Source: Haplomitrium mnioides (lineage: Eukaryota; Marchantiophyta; Haplomitriopsida; Calobryales). Taken from it: a stretch of DNA of 42,604 nucleotides. Position numbers and translations under genes: made by a program. Positions 39,987 to 42,604 of the stretch are shown one piece after another (position 1 is the first letter of the stretch; every line of letters starts with the position of its first letter). The stretch spans positions 25,903 to 68,506 of the forward strand of contig JBNGIS010020161.1 in NCBI GenBank assembly GCA_049999725.1, read 5' to 3'. The notes under the pieces were generated by a model. That model worked only from the letters and a program-made list of their open reading frames with translations. It was not told where the DNA came from and did no database searches.

Positions 39987-40839
39987 ATCCAACGAGTGTC
40001 CCTAAAGCACGGGACCTCTTCTTGGGCAAAGGCTCTTCAAGAATCAAGAGTATGAGAGCTGAAAATGTTGGAAAAGTAGTCTACTATTTTCTTTTTCTAT
40101 TTTAAATTCTATTTTAATTTTCTTGTCCTTGCAGTTAAAGAGCTTGTTTGTGCAGACCCCTTTTGTTTCACAATCTCAGCGGCTACTTTATGTTCCTGAA
40201 CTGAACTGAAATAGAACTTATTCATCTTATTGCCTTCCTTAATGACTTAGGGCTAGAATGGACCCTAGACCCTTTTGTTCTGAGTCTTTGTCTCCAGTGC
40301 TTCAATGTGGCCGAAGATCTTTGTGTCACTTGCAGCAGGGCACAGGGTTTGACTGTGGCACCGGTCAAAGAGAAAGTCATAAAAAAAGTGGATTGAATGA
40401 GGATCTCAAAGCTGAATCAGCTAGCGAAGGAAATTCTATGATTGTAGCTAATTTAATCTTATGCCAAAAGTAAGATATAATTCTAACACAGTAGAAGATG
40501 AGATTTCAGCTTACTGTTTTGCTACACTTTAACACTGTTTTTCATTACAGAGTGGAAAACGATTACATTGTCAAAGTCTGGATATCAACCCAACAGAGCC
40601 TTGTGGCCCTGACTGTTACATGCTGGTATGAGGTTGTTATGATCTTCTTTCAGTTAAGTTGGTTGTTATTTGTGACCTCCAGAAAGTACAGTTTCTAACA
40701 CTTCCTGCATTGTAAATTCAGAGAAGCTTGGAAAGATCATTTTTACAAAGGGAGTTTAATTCAGCTGAGAAACAACAAATGTTTAAATCACAGGATACAG
40801 CTACATCAAACATTCAGTATCAGCCCCACTCTCACTCAG
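20850..40839 (+). CDS. E(z)-like: Enhancer-of-zeste (CLF/SWN-type) H3K27 methyltransferase, 5' part
   Basis: Catalytic subunit of Polycomb repressive complex 2, which in the nucleus methylates histone H3 Lys27 to hold developmental genes silent. Eight exons join with matching phases: 20850-20921, 21067-21335, 21453-21617, 21788-21872, 22151-22384, 23110-23157, 40551-40625 and 40722-40839. Together they give 355 codons. Family landmarks in order: LKSLKKMAQRRRVSNVREKM (residues 8-27), the N-terminal basic helix; YITYIHLDRNQQM (106-118), like plant YTTWxFLDRNQRM; EDWFIWMGIQKLGVSDLLLE (164-183), like CLF; ERYESL (198-203), like SWN ERYNEL; DSFRSIFCRRCL joined to VFNCTLHACGQ (264-286), the zinc-binding MCSS motif; and EPCGPDCY (307-314). 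The CXC and catalytic SET domains are beyond the window. Intron 6 is 17,393 bp and full of LINEs. No stop or frameshift is seen, so the gene is probably functional. The start at 20850 is the first Met of the open exon; see 20022 for an alternative. Confidence 0.85.
21067..21335 (+). CDS. E(z)-like: E(z)-like exon 2
   Basis: Acceptor CTTTTTGTAG|GAG, donor GACAG|GTAGTG, phase 2. It encodes EKMIVNRADLLQYVFHRKAL through an acidic DTDDDD stretch to YITYIHLD. Reading on meets TAG at once (21337), which marks the exon end. Confidence 0.85.
21453..21617 (+). CDS. E(z)-like: E(z)-like exon 3
   Basis: Acceptor GTAATACAG|A completes the Arg codon. Then NQQMIESDTVRRW, an acidic FSDGEGE patch and the FSKGEDWFI segment. 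Donor ATATG|GTAAGC, phase 2. Confidence 0.85.
21788..21872 (+). CDS. E(z)-like: E(z)-like exon 4
   Basis: Acceptor GGCTCAG|G completes Trp169. It encodes MGIQKLGVSDLLLEEIAECI and on to VKFDDVQ, the helical segment equivalent to CLF LEQLGLSDSVLAELA. Donor CAG|GTAGCA, phase 0. Confidence 0.85.
22151..22384 (+). CDS. E(z)-like: E(z)-like exon 5
   Basis: Acceptor TTCTGCAG|GAA. It encodes ERYESLSIKADEIKGK, an acidic linker (ADEEC...GEGEAK), then LTDLMDSFRSIFCRRCL. Donor CTG|GTATGT, phase 0, falls inside the conserved CRRCLVF motif. Confidence 0.9.
22385..23109 (+). other. intron 5 of the E(z)-like gene, with L1 fragment
   Basis: 725 bp. It holds a short (GAATT)3-type run near 22510-22530 and a 5'-truncated plus-strand L1 3' end (about 22640-22965). 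Confidence 0.85.
22640..22965 (+). mobile_element. 5'-truncated L1 3' end in intron 5
   Basis: Aligns with the last ~280 bp of the L1 at 28320-28652. It shares the coding end for EAFDRTWGAR, the text TTGAGGGCATTGGGTTACT, and the terminal AAGTAAATAAAGT...TTCGGTC followed by A12. It has been diverged by small indels. Same orientation as the gene. Confidence 0.85.
23110..23157 (+). CDS. E(z)-like: E(z)-like exon 6 (48 bp)
   Basis: Acceptor GACATCAG|GTG, donor CCG|GTAAGG, both phase 0. It encodes VFNCTLHACGQVLVQP against plant VFDCRLHGCSQ(D/P)LxxP, with zinc-ligand Cys and His kept. It is the last exon before the 17.4-kb intron. Confidence 0.9.
23158..23589. other. intron sequence, nothing recognised
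   Basis: No open frame or repeat match seen. It contains scattered CTAGTTAAC-like words that recur near 24340. Confidence 0.4.
23590..24110 (-). pseudogene. decayed LINE ORF1-like (Transposase_22-type) fragment
   Basis: The minus strand near 23720-23830 reads DIGRPLSKDRPILLKFQNVQ then DQMVALKA, followed after stops by ELEKMKKAWANGKSVVIRGG (23630-23690). The preceding piece is HGIPEKYSQDNRHNQYWDLV (about 23870-23930). The pattern GRP..RPI.LKF...K..vL.A...L...r..GK...IR is that of the RNA-binding ORF1 protein of animal-type L1/Tx1 LINEs. Frameshifts and stops are frequent. Identification is by pattern only. Confidence 0.4.
24111..24639. other. intron sequence, nothing recognised
   Basis: No coding or repeat match could be supported. 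Confidence 0.4.
24640..24950 (+). mobile_element. old L1 zf-RVT fragment
   Basis: A diverged plus-strand match to the L1 C-terminal region (compare 28040-28345). It has RWRKTTWQQHIFSD against RWKPTWQQCILGD, and HEIWSTLRVLCYSI against QEIWSLLRGTVLYSI. Frames are broken. It is older than the chimeric L1 next to it. Confidence 0.7.
24955..25064 (-). mobile_element. 3' UTR of a minus-strand L1, left part
   Basis: The reverse complement carries CTGAAAGGGATTGATCAG and GCAACTGTGCCTTTGATCCT, matching the L1 3' UTR (28540-28620). It continues on the far side of the chimeric L1 at 28654-28750, so the later L1 landed inside it. Confidence 0.6.
25065..25079. repeat. target duplication of chimeric L1, left
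   Basis: GAGAGCTAACATTCA, repeated exactly at 28654-28668 after the poly(A). Confidence 0.9.
25080..25456 (+). pseudogene. zf-RVT domain copy at the 5' end of the chimeric L1
   Basis: The frame from 25159 encodes LMWLIVQRSVQVGSF, then the Cys/His zinc motif CCKEDLLKYFIHCFWLCP and RWKPTWQQCILGD. It is a near copy of the same domain at 27833-28205 in the same element. It is joined in frame to the RT start, giving a domain order (zf-RVT before RT) not found in normal L1. Confidence 0.85.
25457..28504 (+). pseudogene. L1 ORF2: reverse transcriptase plus zf-RVT, broken
   Basis: The RT N-terminus begins VDYLSSIFSRRADDPLRAI, with LKSPGPDGLPSEFYKCCW near 25650-25707 and a TGA (25708-25710) where Trp is expected. 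Motif A, VFLKVDFEKAYDTVDWEF, is at about 26024-26077 in a shifted frame. The long frame 26129-27283 has RQGCPLAPFLY and the catalytic FSQYADDTLLSLAG. A shift near 27230 leads to 27222-28163 with the zf-RVT zinc motif CVCCKEDLLEDFIHCFWLCP, and another near 28115 leads to the C-terminus at 28504. The endonuclease domain and ORF1 are absent (5' truncated). This is the L1 clade of plants; the protein cannot be made whole. Confidence 0.9.
28505..28652 (+). other. L1 3' UTR and poly(A)
   Basis: Contains AATAAAG (about 28621-28627) and ends TTCGGTC plus A9. The same end is found at 22965, 30531 and, in variant form, at 34101 and 39941. Confidence 0.85.
28654..28668. repeat. target duplication of chimeric L1, right
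   Basis: GAGAGCTAACATTCA, exact partner of 25065-25079. Confidence 0.9.
28669..28750 (-). mobile_element. minus-strand L1 C-terminus, right part of the interrupted copy
   Basis: The reverse complement encodes EAFSRSQGNRHYLCLCDER, matching EAFDRTWGARHLLCIRDEG of the L1 C-terminus. Together with 24955-25064 it is the older L1 split by the chimeric L1. Confidence 0.65.
28751..28924. other. intron sequence, nothing recognised
   Basis: Partial echo of the preceding L1 end (TTCAAGAATGAG occurs twice, near 28740 and 28840), but no coding supported. Confidence 0.35.
29852..29873. repeat. G22 homopolymer
   Basis: Twenty-two consecutive G on the plus strand (poly-C/proline codons on the L1 sense strand). 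The corresponding place in the chimeric L1 (about 27740) has only CCCCCC. It is a strong candidate for slippage or quadruplex formation, and its length in the assembly may be unreliable. Confidence 0.9.
29910..29965. repeat. 28-bp perfect tandem duplication with palindrome
   Basis: Two identical 28-bp units (29910-29937, 29938-29965), each centred on the palindrome CTCCGATATCGGAG. The chimeric L1 has one unit at the corresponding place. Confidence 0.85.
30385..30550 (+). mobile_element. very short L1 insertion with 20-bp target duplication
   Basis: CAAATGGGAGAACGAAGGAA (30385-30404) and its one-mismatch partner (30531-30550, T for C) flank about 126 bp of L1 3' end (30405-30530). The insert contains AATAAAG and A17 at 30514-30530, and a 13-bp internal repeat GCCGCTCGGCCTG near 30428-30453. 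Confidence 0.9.
30551..31065. other. intron sequence, nothing recognised
   Basis: No match to the element families in the window. Ends at the 10-N gap (31066-31075). Confidence 0.4.
31066..31075. other. assembly gap (10 N)
   Basis: Ten N. The true length is unknown. Confidence 0.95.
31076..31155 (-). mobile_element. small minus-strand L1 fragment
   Basis: The reverse complement encodes WLRLTEYGKTAWQHTYGKWE, matching MRLIEYGKKAWRDACRDW of the L1 C-terminus (about 28310-28370). Confidence 0.6.
31156..31497. other. intron sequence, nothing recognised
   Basis: No coding or repeat match supported. Confidence 0.4.
31498..31835. repeat. direct repeat copy 1 (~335 bp)
   Basis: Begins GACAGATTTTGATTAGTTTGG and ends near CCACATCTTCATAATTATAT. 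The second copy is 32007-32337. Differences are scattered substitutions and 1-3-bp indels. No open frame spans it. Confidence 0.85.
32007..32337. repeat. direct repeat copy 2 (~330 bp)
   Basis: Begins GGCAGATTTTGATTAGTTTGG. Same content and order as copy 1, including TCATCATGACTGAGTTTT, GTTGTGGCAGCTTGTCACTG and CTAGACTATTGCAGCTTC. The copies are about 170 bp apart in direct orientation, so they could be two LTRs of a deleted element or a segmental duplication. Confidence 0.85.
32338..32706. other. intron sequence, nothing recognised
   Basis: No coding match supported. May include the 3' LTR side of the minus-strand copia fragment that follows. Confidence 0.35.
32707..33470 (-). pseudogene. 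second copia family: RT end and RNase H
   Basis: On the minus strand, three frames give the end of a copia pol. RYLKGTRDLDITHYGD is in 33254-33466. WSSKMQRATAHSSTEAEYMA and ACKEAVWICRFLDEIGL, the RNase H core with the catalytic SSTEAEY motif, are in 33005-33202. ATEEMAADVLTKALPKERQF, the copia C-terminus, is in 32707-32928. Sequence differs from the copia at 11597-16433. A 36-bp in-frame duplication (SVGALSRxVNxPD twice) lies near 33370-33440. The 5' part of pol is missing. Confidence 0.85.
33368..33440. repeat. 36-bp in-frame tandem duplication in copia pol
   Basis: The motif CTACTCAGAGCTCCCACTGA appears twice, 39-42 bp apart, duplicating a short block of the copia protein without shifting the frame. 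Confidence 0.7.
33489..33694 (+). mobile_element. copia 5' LTR fragment, plus strand
   Basis: Ends TTATGAACA directly before a primer site. A TATTTAAA box lies near 33544, followed downstream by a short CTTGCTTGCTTGCTG repeat. The left edge is a guess (TGTGATATC). It points away from the minus-strand copia pol at 32707-33470, so an inversion or two elements must be involved. Confidence 0.6.
33695..33707 (+). other. copia primer binding site
   Basis: TGGTATCAGAGCA, the plant initiator-Met-tRNA site, directly after the LTR end. Confidence 0.85.
33740..34003 (-). mobile_element. (TTCTA)n-tailed LINE, truncated copy 1
   Basis: The tail (AATAG)n on the plus strand starts at 33740. The 3' UTR follows, including TTAAAGTCCAGAGCCAGCCC, TACAATGCGCACAAGAGTG and CAGTTGAG(C/T)GGGGACAAAC, up to GATATTTGAGAAATTG. 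It aligns with 35358-35635. TTCATGAATAG is present at 33710-33720 and again at 33730-33740, next to the tail. Confidence 0.8.
34034..34101 (+). mobile_element. 3' end of the ORF1-only LINE family
   Basis: Matches 39893-39941: GGTTGTATTTGATGTGTGGA, AAATAAAGTTTTTACTTCCTGTC, then A10. It is a heavily 5'-truncated retroposed end. Confidence 0.8.
34213..34480 (-). mobile_element. (TTCTA)n-tailed LINE, truncated copy 2
   Basis: The tail (AATAG)n starts at the gag sequence GAAGAATAG; the body aligns with copy 1 and 35358-35590. The 5' break (right end) is at CCCGAAAG, just before the tail of copy 3. Confidence 0.85.
34481..34627 (-). mobile_element. (TTCTA)n-tailed LINE, truncated copy 3
   Basis: A second insertion at the same gag site: the tail again follows GAAGAATAG, and the body ends at GCGGGGACAAA. 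After it GAAGAATAG appears once more and the gag frame resumes. It is truncated at a different point from copy 2. Confidence 0.8.
34781..34800 (-). mobile_element. 20-bp tail insertion of the (TTCTA)n LINE
   Basis: AGAATAGAATTCGATTAAAG interrupts the copia gag frame. This is only the tail plus the last bases of the LINE 3' UTR. Confidence 0.7.
34854..35155 (-). mobile_element. minus-strand L1 fragment with internal deletion
   Basis: The reverse complement matches the L1 from about 28110 to 28420 (WKPTWQQ-region to EAFDR). It is then joined directly to the segment equivalent to 27465-27500 (CTCCACAG...GATACTGA), so about 600 bp of L1 is missing between them. It interrupts the copia gag. Confidence 0.75.
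35156..35357. other. intron sequence, nothing recognised
   Basis: Short pyrimidine-rich and ATTTCATTTCAATTCAATT stretches; no coding supported. Confidence 0.35.
35358..36680 (-). mobile_element. (TTCTA)n-tailed non-L1 LINE, longest copy
   Basis: Minus-strand LINE with the tail (TTCTA)n at 35358-35375 in place of poly(A). A ~170-bp 3' UTR follows, then the C-terminal half of ORF2 in three frames. The right end near 36680 is a 5' truncation. All eight tail-bearing loci in the window are in this same orientation. Confidence 0.85.
35546..36680 (-). pseudogene. non-L1 LINE ORF2 C-terminal half
   Basis: Reading right to left: 36402-36680 has SQSGMTVNMKKTKVLVFGKW and QYTYLGIPIHTQRG, the end of the RT palm and the thumb. 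36037-36606 has FVVPTATYGAEVWGP, typical of LINE RTs ((V)xxxLxYGxExW). 35546-36133 has a C-terminal zinc-like motif LCLQCNLQVMEDEHDIIFCC (CX2CX8HX4C) preceded by LRTGSHRLRCETAKW. The layout resembles Jockey/CR1/I-type or related LINEs rather than plant L1 or its zf-RVT. Two frame breaks make it inactive. The clade is uncertain; an RT tree would settle it. Confidence 0.7.
36705..36836. repeat. three ~45-bp tandem repeats
   Basis: Units start at 36705, 36750 and 36794. Each has GTCGA(T/C)GGTCT followed by AATC and TG(C/T)TCAG(C/T)T(T/C)GCC. Spacing is 45 and 44 bp. Confidence 0.75.
36837..37124. other. intron sequence, nothing recognised
   Basis: GC-richer than its surroundings; plus-strand frame to 37004 is open but unrecognised. 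Confidence 0.35.
37125..37217. repeat. (AG)n with (GAATA)n LINE-tail insertion
   Basis: An AG tract (37114-37130) runs into (GAATA)5 and about 20 bp of LINE 3' UTR (TTAAAGTCCAGAGC). TTAAAGTCCAGAG is then repeated, and the AG tract resumes (37196-37216). Confidence 0.8.
37251..37312. repeat. ~30-bp tandem duplication
   Basis: GTGGTCATGAAAGAAAAATT followed by CGAATT occurs twice, 30 bp apart. Confidence 0.8.
37739..37945. repeat. ~121-bp imperfect tandem duplication in the 5' region
   Basis: The block from GCGTCTGTTTTTTGCTGCTCGTGAT to GAAAAACAC is repeated from about 37860 to 37941 as GCGTCCGTTTTTGCTGCTCGTGAT...GAGAAACAC. 5' UTR repeats of this kind are common in LINE promoters, but function is not shown. 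Confidence 0.7.
38192..39667 (+). pseudogene. LINE ORF1 protein (DUF4283 plus zinc knuckle), one stop
   Basis: A nucleic-acid-binding ORF1 protein of plant L1-type LINEs. From ATG 38192 the first 230 codons run through a DUF4283-like core (about residues 65-190), with GRFRSFFPGLKEISEWF, GKGFFLVLAEEENA and VPTWITLPFFPEEL. TGA at 38882-38884 interrupts it. The same frame then continues directly with the zinc knuckle CFLCRSTDDLVGKC (CX2CX4DX4C, His replaced by Asp) and a long Ser/Glu-rich tail to TGA 39665. The tail ends with KWQKVTKRYTRREKMKG and a short basic block. A single C-to-T change from CGA would explain the stop. Total length about 491 codons, typical for plant L1 ORF1. Confidence 0.85.
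39668..39941 (+). other. 3' UTR of the ORF1-only LINE
   Basis: Contains GATTATTTTTTGGATTGATG, GATAGATTCTATTGGTAGG and AATAAA at 39917-39922. Its end (GGTTGTATTTGATG...AATAAAGTT...CTTCCTGTCA) parallels the L1 end (GGTTGTACCTTTGATG...AATAAAGTT...TTCGGTCA). Confidence 0.75.
39942..39983. repeat. (AG)n microsatellite at the LINE 3' end
   Basis: About 20 AG units directly after TGTCAAA, in the place of the usual poly(A). Confidence 0.9.
39984..40550. other. end of intron 6
   Basis: Intron sequence with a T-rich stretch before the acceptor (TTTTTCATTACAG at 40538-40550). A 71-codon open frame (40258-40473) is not needed for the E(z) family alignment and was not called as an exon. Confidence 0.6.
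40551..40625 (+). CDS. E(z)-like: E(z)-like exon 7
   Basis: Acceptor TCATTACAG|AGT, donor CTG|GTATGA, both phase 0. It encodes SGKRLHCQSLDINPTEPCGP then DCYML, matching the plant (K)PCxxxCY end of the zinc-binding region after the CRRC motif. It is the first exon after the 17.4-kb intron. Confidence 0.85.
40722..40839 (+). CDS. E(z)-like: E(z)-like exon 8
   Basis: Acceptor AAATTCAG|AGA, donor CACTCAG|GTAAGA, phase 1 at its end. It encodes RSLERSFLQREFNSAEKQQM, then a Ser/Thr/Gln-rich piece ending PHSHS. This part of the protein is poorly conserved, so support comes from the phases and splice sites. An acceptor two bases on is possible but would change phase. Confidence 0.7.
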
Positions 40840-40984
40840 GTAAGAAATTACAGTGTTCTCTGCTCATTTTAGTGGTATGTCTCCTAAATAATTTACCTGG
40901 AAGAAAATGAACGAGCAAAGGACATTGATAAATAATTGGCTTCCCTCACAACTTTTTTTTTTTTTGGGTGGGGGGAGGTCGTTC

Positions 40985-41136
40985 CAAAAGTTAATGCTGA
41001 TTATTTTCTGGATTGATGGCCTGGGGCTAGTGATGTACCTCAGGAATAGAATAGAATAGAATAGAACATATGATGGATTCTATTGTTTGAGTAGCTGTCA
41101 CTGGACACCTTTGTGTCCCAACTTGGCTACCTTCGA
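40985..41136 (+). mobile_element. ORF1-only LINE 3' UTR copy with (GAATA)n insert
   Basis: Aligns with 39725-39860 (GATTATTTTCTGGATTGATG, GGACACCTTTGTGTCC, TTGGCTACC). (GAATA)4 at 41045-41065 interrupts it. Confidence 0.8.
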
Positions 41137-41318
41137 GGAAGTGGTCTTCCTAAACAATCAGGAAAAGTGCTTATGGACCATCTATCAACACATTACTTCA
41201 CAGTCATATGGCAATCCTACAGTGCAGCATCCCGGACTGTCAAATACAAGGCGCTTGTCAACAACACTCCCTCAAGGCAAATCCAACAATACTTGACGAG
41301 CAACATGTCACTTACCTG
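41137..41318 (+). mobile_element. (TTCTA)n LINE ORF2 fragment, plus strand
   Basis: The frame encodes LPKQSGKVLMDHLSTHYFTV through QIQQYLTSNMSL, near identical to the reverse complement of 35868-36035. It is fused without a tail to the preceding ORF1-only LINE UTR. It is the only piece of this family in plus orientation. Confidence 0.85.
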
Positions 41319-41322
41319 ACAA

Positions 41323-41930
41323 TAGAATCTAGCACACGTACATCACTAGTCCCAGGCAATCAATCCAGAAAATAATCAACATTATCTACCAGTCAATTCT
41401 ACTTCCAATGAACTCCAGTAAATTTCATAGCTGAAGACACTATCTTCATTCTGGTTCCATGAAGGGTCGAGAGGAGATTACACTCTGCAACCATCTAATC
41501 CTTCGATGAGACTTCCAGGGAATCTTCATCATCCTCTAGAATATTCTTCGCCAGAAGGTCTGGTATAGAAAGCCTCATTCAGTTCATTCGACTGTGTTCT
41601 GCCCTGTCATTTTCCCTGAGCCTGGGGTCCTGGCCAACCCCTGAGATCTGCTGCATGTGATCGGAAGTTCTGCAGCCATTGATTCTTTCTTTGGTTTGTT
41701 ACACCAAGTGTAATGCTTGATGACCTTCTTGCACCTGTTCTCACCCATGTCAGCAGCAAGCTCCTCCTTGATTACCACCTGGGCCTTGACTTGCCTTGCA
41801 TTTGCAACTACTGCAGCATCTAGGATATCAGGTGCCTCTTCTTGTCCCATTTTCTTCTTAGCACCACTAGCCAGCTCATTTATAACTGGAGGTGCCAATC
41901 TTTGATGCAACCAAGGTATCATCTTGCACC
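41323..41930 (-). pseudogene. ORF1-only LINE, minus-strand ORF1 end and 3' UTR
   Basis: Frame 41584-41922 on the minus strand reads KKVIKHYTWCNKPKKESMAA then ELPITCSRS, matching KVTKRYTRREKMKGVVANQATCSKS of the ORF1 at 38192-39667. Beyond the frame the 3' UTR follows (GTTGATTATTTTCTGGATTG, TAGATTCTATTG), ending near 41323. Both ends are truncated. It faces the plus-strand UTR copy at 40985, giving an inverted pair. Confidence 0.75.
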
Positions 41931-41984
41931 AAGATTACAGTCCCCCTCTCTCCTTGAGCTCGCTTAGGGTTGAGCGAGTCCTTC

Positions 41985-42020
41985 CTGTTTTTTTTTGTGA
42001 TAGGAAGTAAAAAGTTCTCA
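41985..42020 (-). mobile_element. 3' end of the ORF1-only LINE, minus strand
   Basis: The reverse complement reads AACTTTTTACTTCCTATCAC followed by A9, the family 3' end. The sequence to its right (42021-42400) is unrecognised and may be the rest of this copy's 5' region; it shares GGATTCGTGAAGGCTGG-like words with 37685. Confidence 0.6.
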
Positions 42021-42417
42021 TATAGCTGCGAACGCTGGCATTCAGGGCTCCAAAACGGGATGAGTCCCTGTTGTTGCCCATGAGGATTCGTGAAGGCTGG
42101 CGTTGCGGGCTGCAGAAAAACGGAAAAAGTCCTGAGCTTGGTTTAGGCAAGTAGGACAGCCTTGGCCCTCGCTATTCGGCCTTACGATTCTGCTATCGTT
42201 GAGGAGAGAAGGTCGCAATTCGGTTGTATGTAGAAAATAGGTGAAAAGAGGAGAAAAATAGAATGAATTGATAAAAGGCCAGTCAAGAGTAGCAGTAAAA
42301 GGAAGGCAAGGGTGCAGGACAGGATGCAGGTGAGAAGCTAAGGTTTGGCGTCGCAGAAGAATAGCGTCCAAAAAAGAAAAAAAAGTAGAAATGGGAGGCA
42401 AGCGGTGGATGCATTGG

Positions 42418-42510
42418 TGTAATGCTGTCCAGTGGTAGGCAATTGAAGGCAGTTCTCATGCTTAAGGGTAATGCTGTCTAGTGGTAGGCAATTGAAGGCA
42501 GTTCTCATTT
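42418..42510. repeat. ~49-bp tandem duplication
   Basis: GTAATGCTGTC(C/T)AGTGGTAGG followed by CAATTGAAGGCAGTTCTCAT occurs twice, about 49 bp apart (42419 and 42468). Confidence 0.85.
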
Positions 42511-42604
42511 GAATAGAATAGAATACAATAGAGTAGAATTTGATTAAAGTCCAGAGCCAGCCCTAGGGCCATAAGGACTGAGAGTACAATGCGCACAAGA
42601 GTGC
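42511..42604 (-). mobile_element. (TTCTA)n LINE copy at the window edge
   Basis: Tail (GAATA)n from 42511, then TTAAAGTCCAGAGCCAGCCC and TACAATGCGCACAAGAGTGC to the window end. Same orientation as the other tail-bearing copies. Confidence 0.85.

Larger units (their letters stand above)
23158..40550 (+). other. intron 6 of the E(z)-like gene, 17,393 bp
   Basis: Joins exon 6 (phase 0) to the exon at 40551 (phase 0). The spacing between the conserved Cys of exon 6 and the CGPDCY Cys is within one residue of Arabidopsis SWN, so no exon appears to be missing inside. Almost all recognised content is retrotransposon-derived. Confidence 0.8.
40840..42604 (+). other. intron 8 of the E(z)-like gene, incomplete
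   Basis: Starts with the donor GTAAGA and runs past the window. It is filled with fragments of the ORF1-only LINE and the (TTCTA)n LINE. No further E(z) exon was found up to 42604. Confidence 0.65.

Noticed and set aside
40258-40473. 71-codon open frame as an extra E(z) exon
   Set aside because: Joining exon 6 directly to 40551 already gives the family spacing and phase; adding this frame would insert unrelated sequence inside the zinc motif.

Overview
This is a piece of a large, repeat-rich land-plant nuclear genome. The plant assignment rests on three things. Ty3/gypsy chromovirus and Ty1/copia elements carry initiator-Met-tRNA primer sites. The L1-type LINEs end in the plant 'zf-RVT' domain. 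A host gene, split into eight visible exons, reads as a plant Enhancer-of-zeste (E(z)) H3K27 methyltransferase. The E(z) residues mix features of the angiosperm CLF and SWN paralogues. The window also carries a LINE whose tail is a pentanucleotide repeat rather than poly(A). I therefore lean towards a fern, lycophyte or gymnosperm, but this is inference and the species is not determined.

Positions 1-17,130 are AT-rich and almost wholly nested LTR retrotransposons. From left to right there are: a decayed minus-strand gypsy element (C; about 541-3310) whose LTR holds a cluster of heat-shock elements; a second minus-strand gypsy (B; about 3435-6408) that has lost its reverse transcriptase; and a fuller minus-strand chromovirus (A; about 6409-16700). 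A plus-strand copia element (11597-16433, 5-bp target duplication) sits inside the 5' LTR of A. The block ends in a (TA)n tract with an assembly gap.

Positions 17,130-20,020 hold no gene I can identify. From about 20,022 or 20,850 the E(z)-like gene runs on the plus strand past the right edge of the window. Its exons join in matching phases, and the joined product follows the family from the N-terminal basic helix to the zinc-binding CRRC...CGPDCY region. The CXC and SET domains lie beyond the window. Intron 6 is 17,393 bp long and is a LINE graveyard. It holds a chimeric L1 with clean 15-bp target duplications, several truncated or inverted L1 pieces, inverted copia fragments, at least six copies of a (TTCTA)n-tailed non-L1 LINE, and an ORF1-only LINE derivative that resembles mammalian HAL1 in design. 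Intron 8 continues with more of the same families.

The only likely functional host gene is the E(z) gene; everything else recognised is mobile DNA in various states of decay. No RNA gene, CRISPR array or prokaryote-type operon was seen. Three N runs (10433-10532, 17073-17082, 31066-31075) are assembly gaps.
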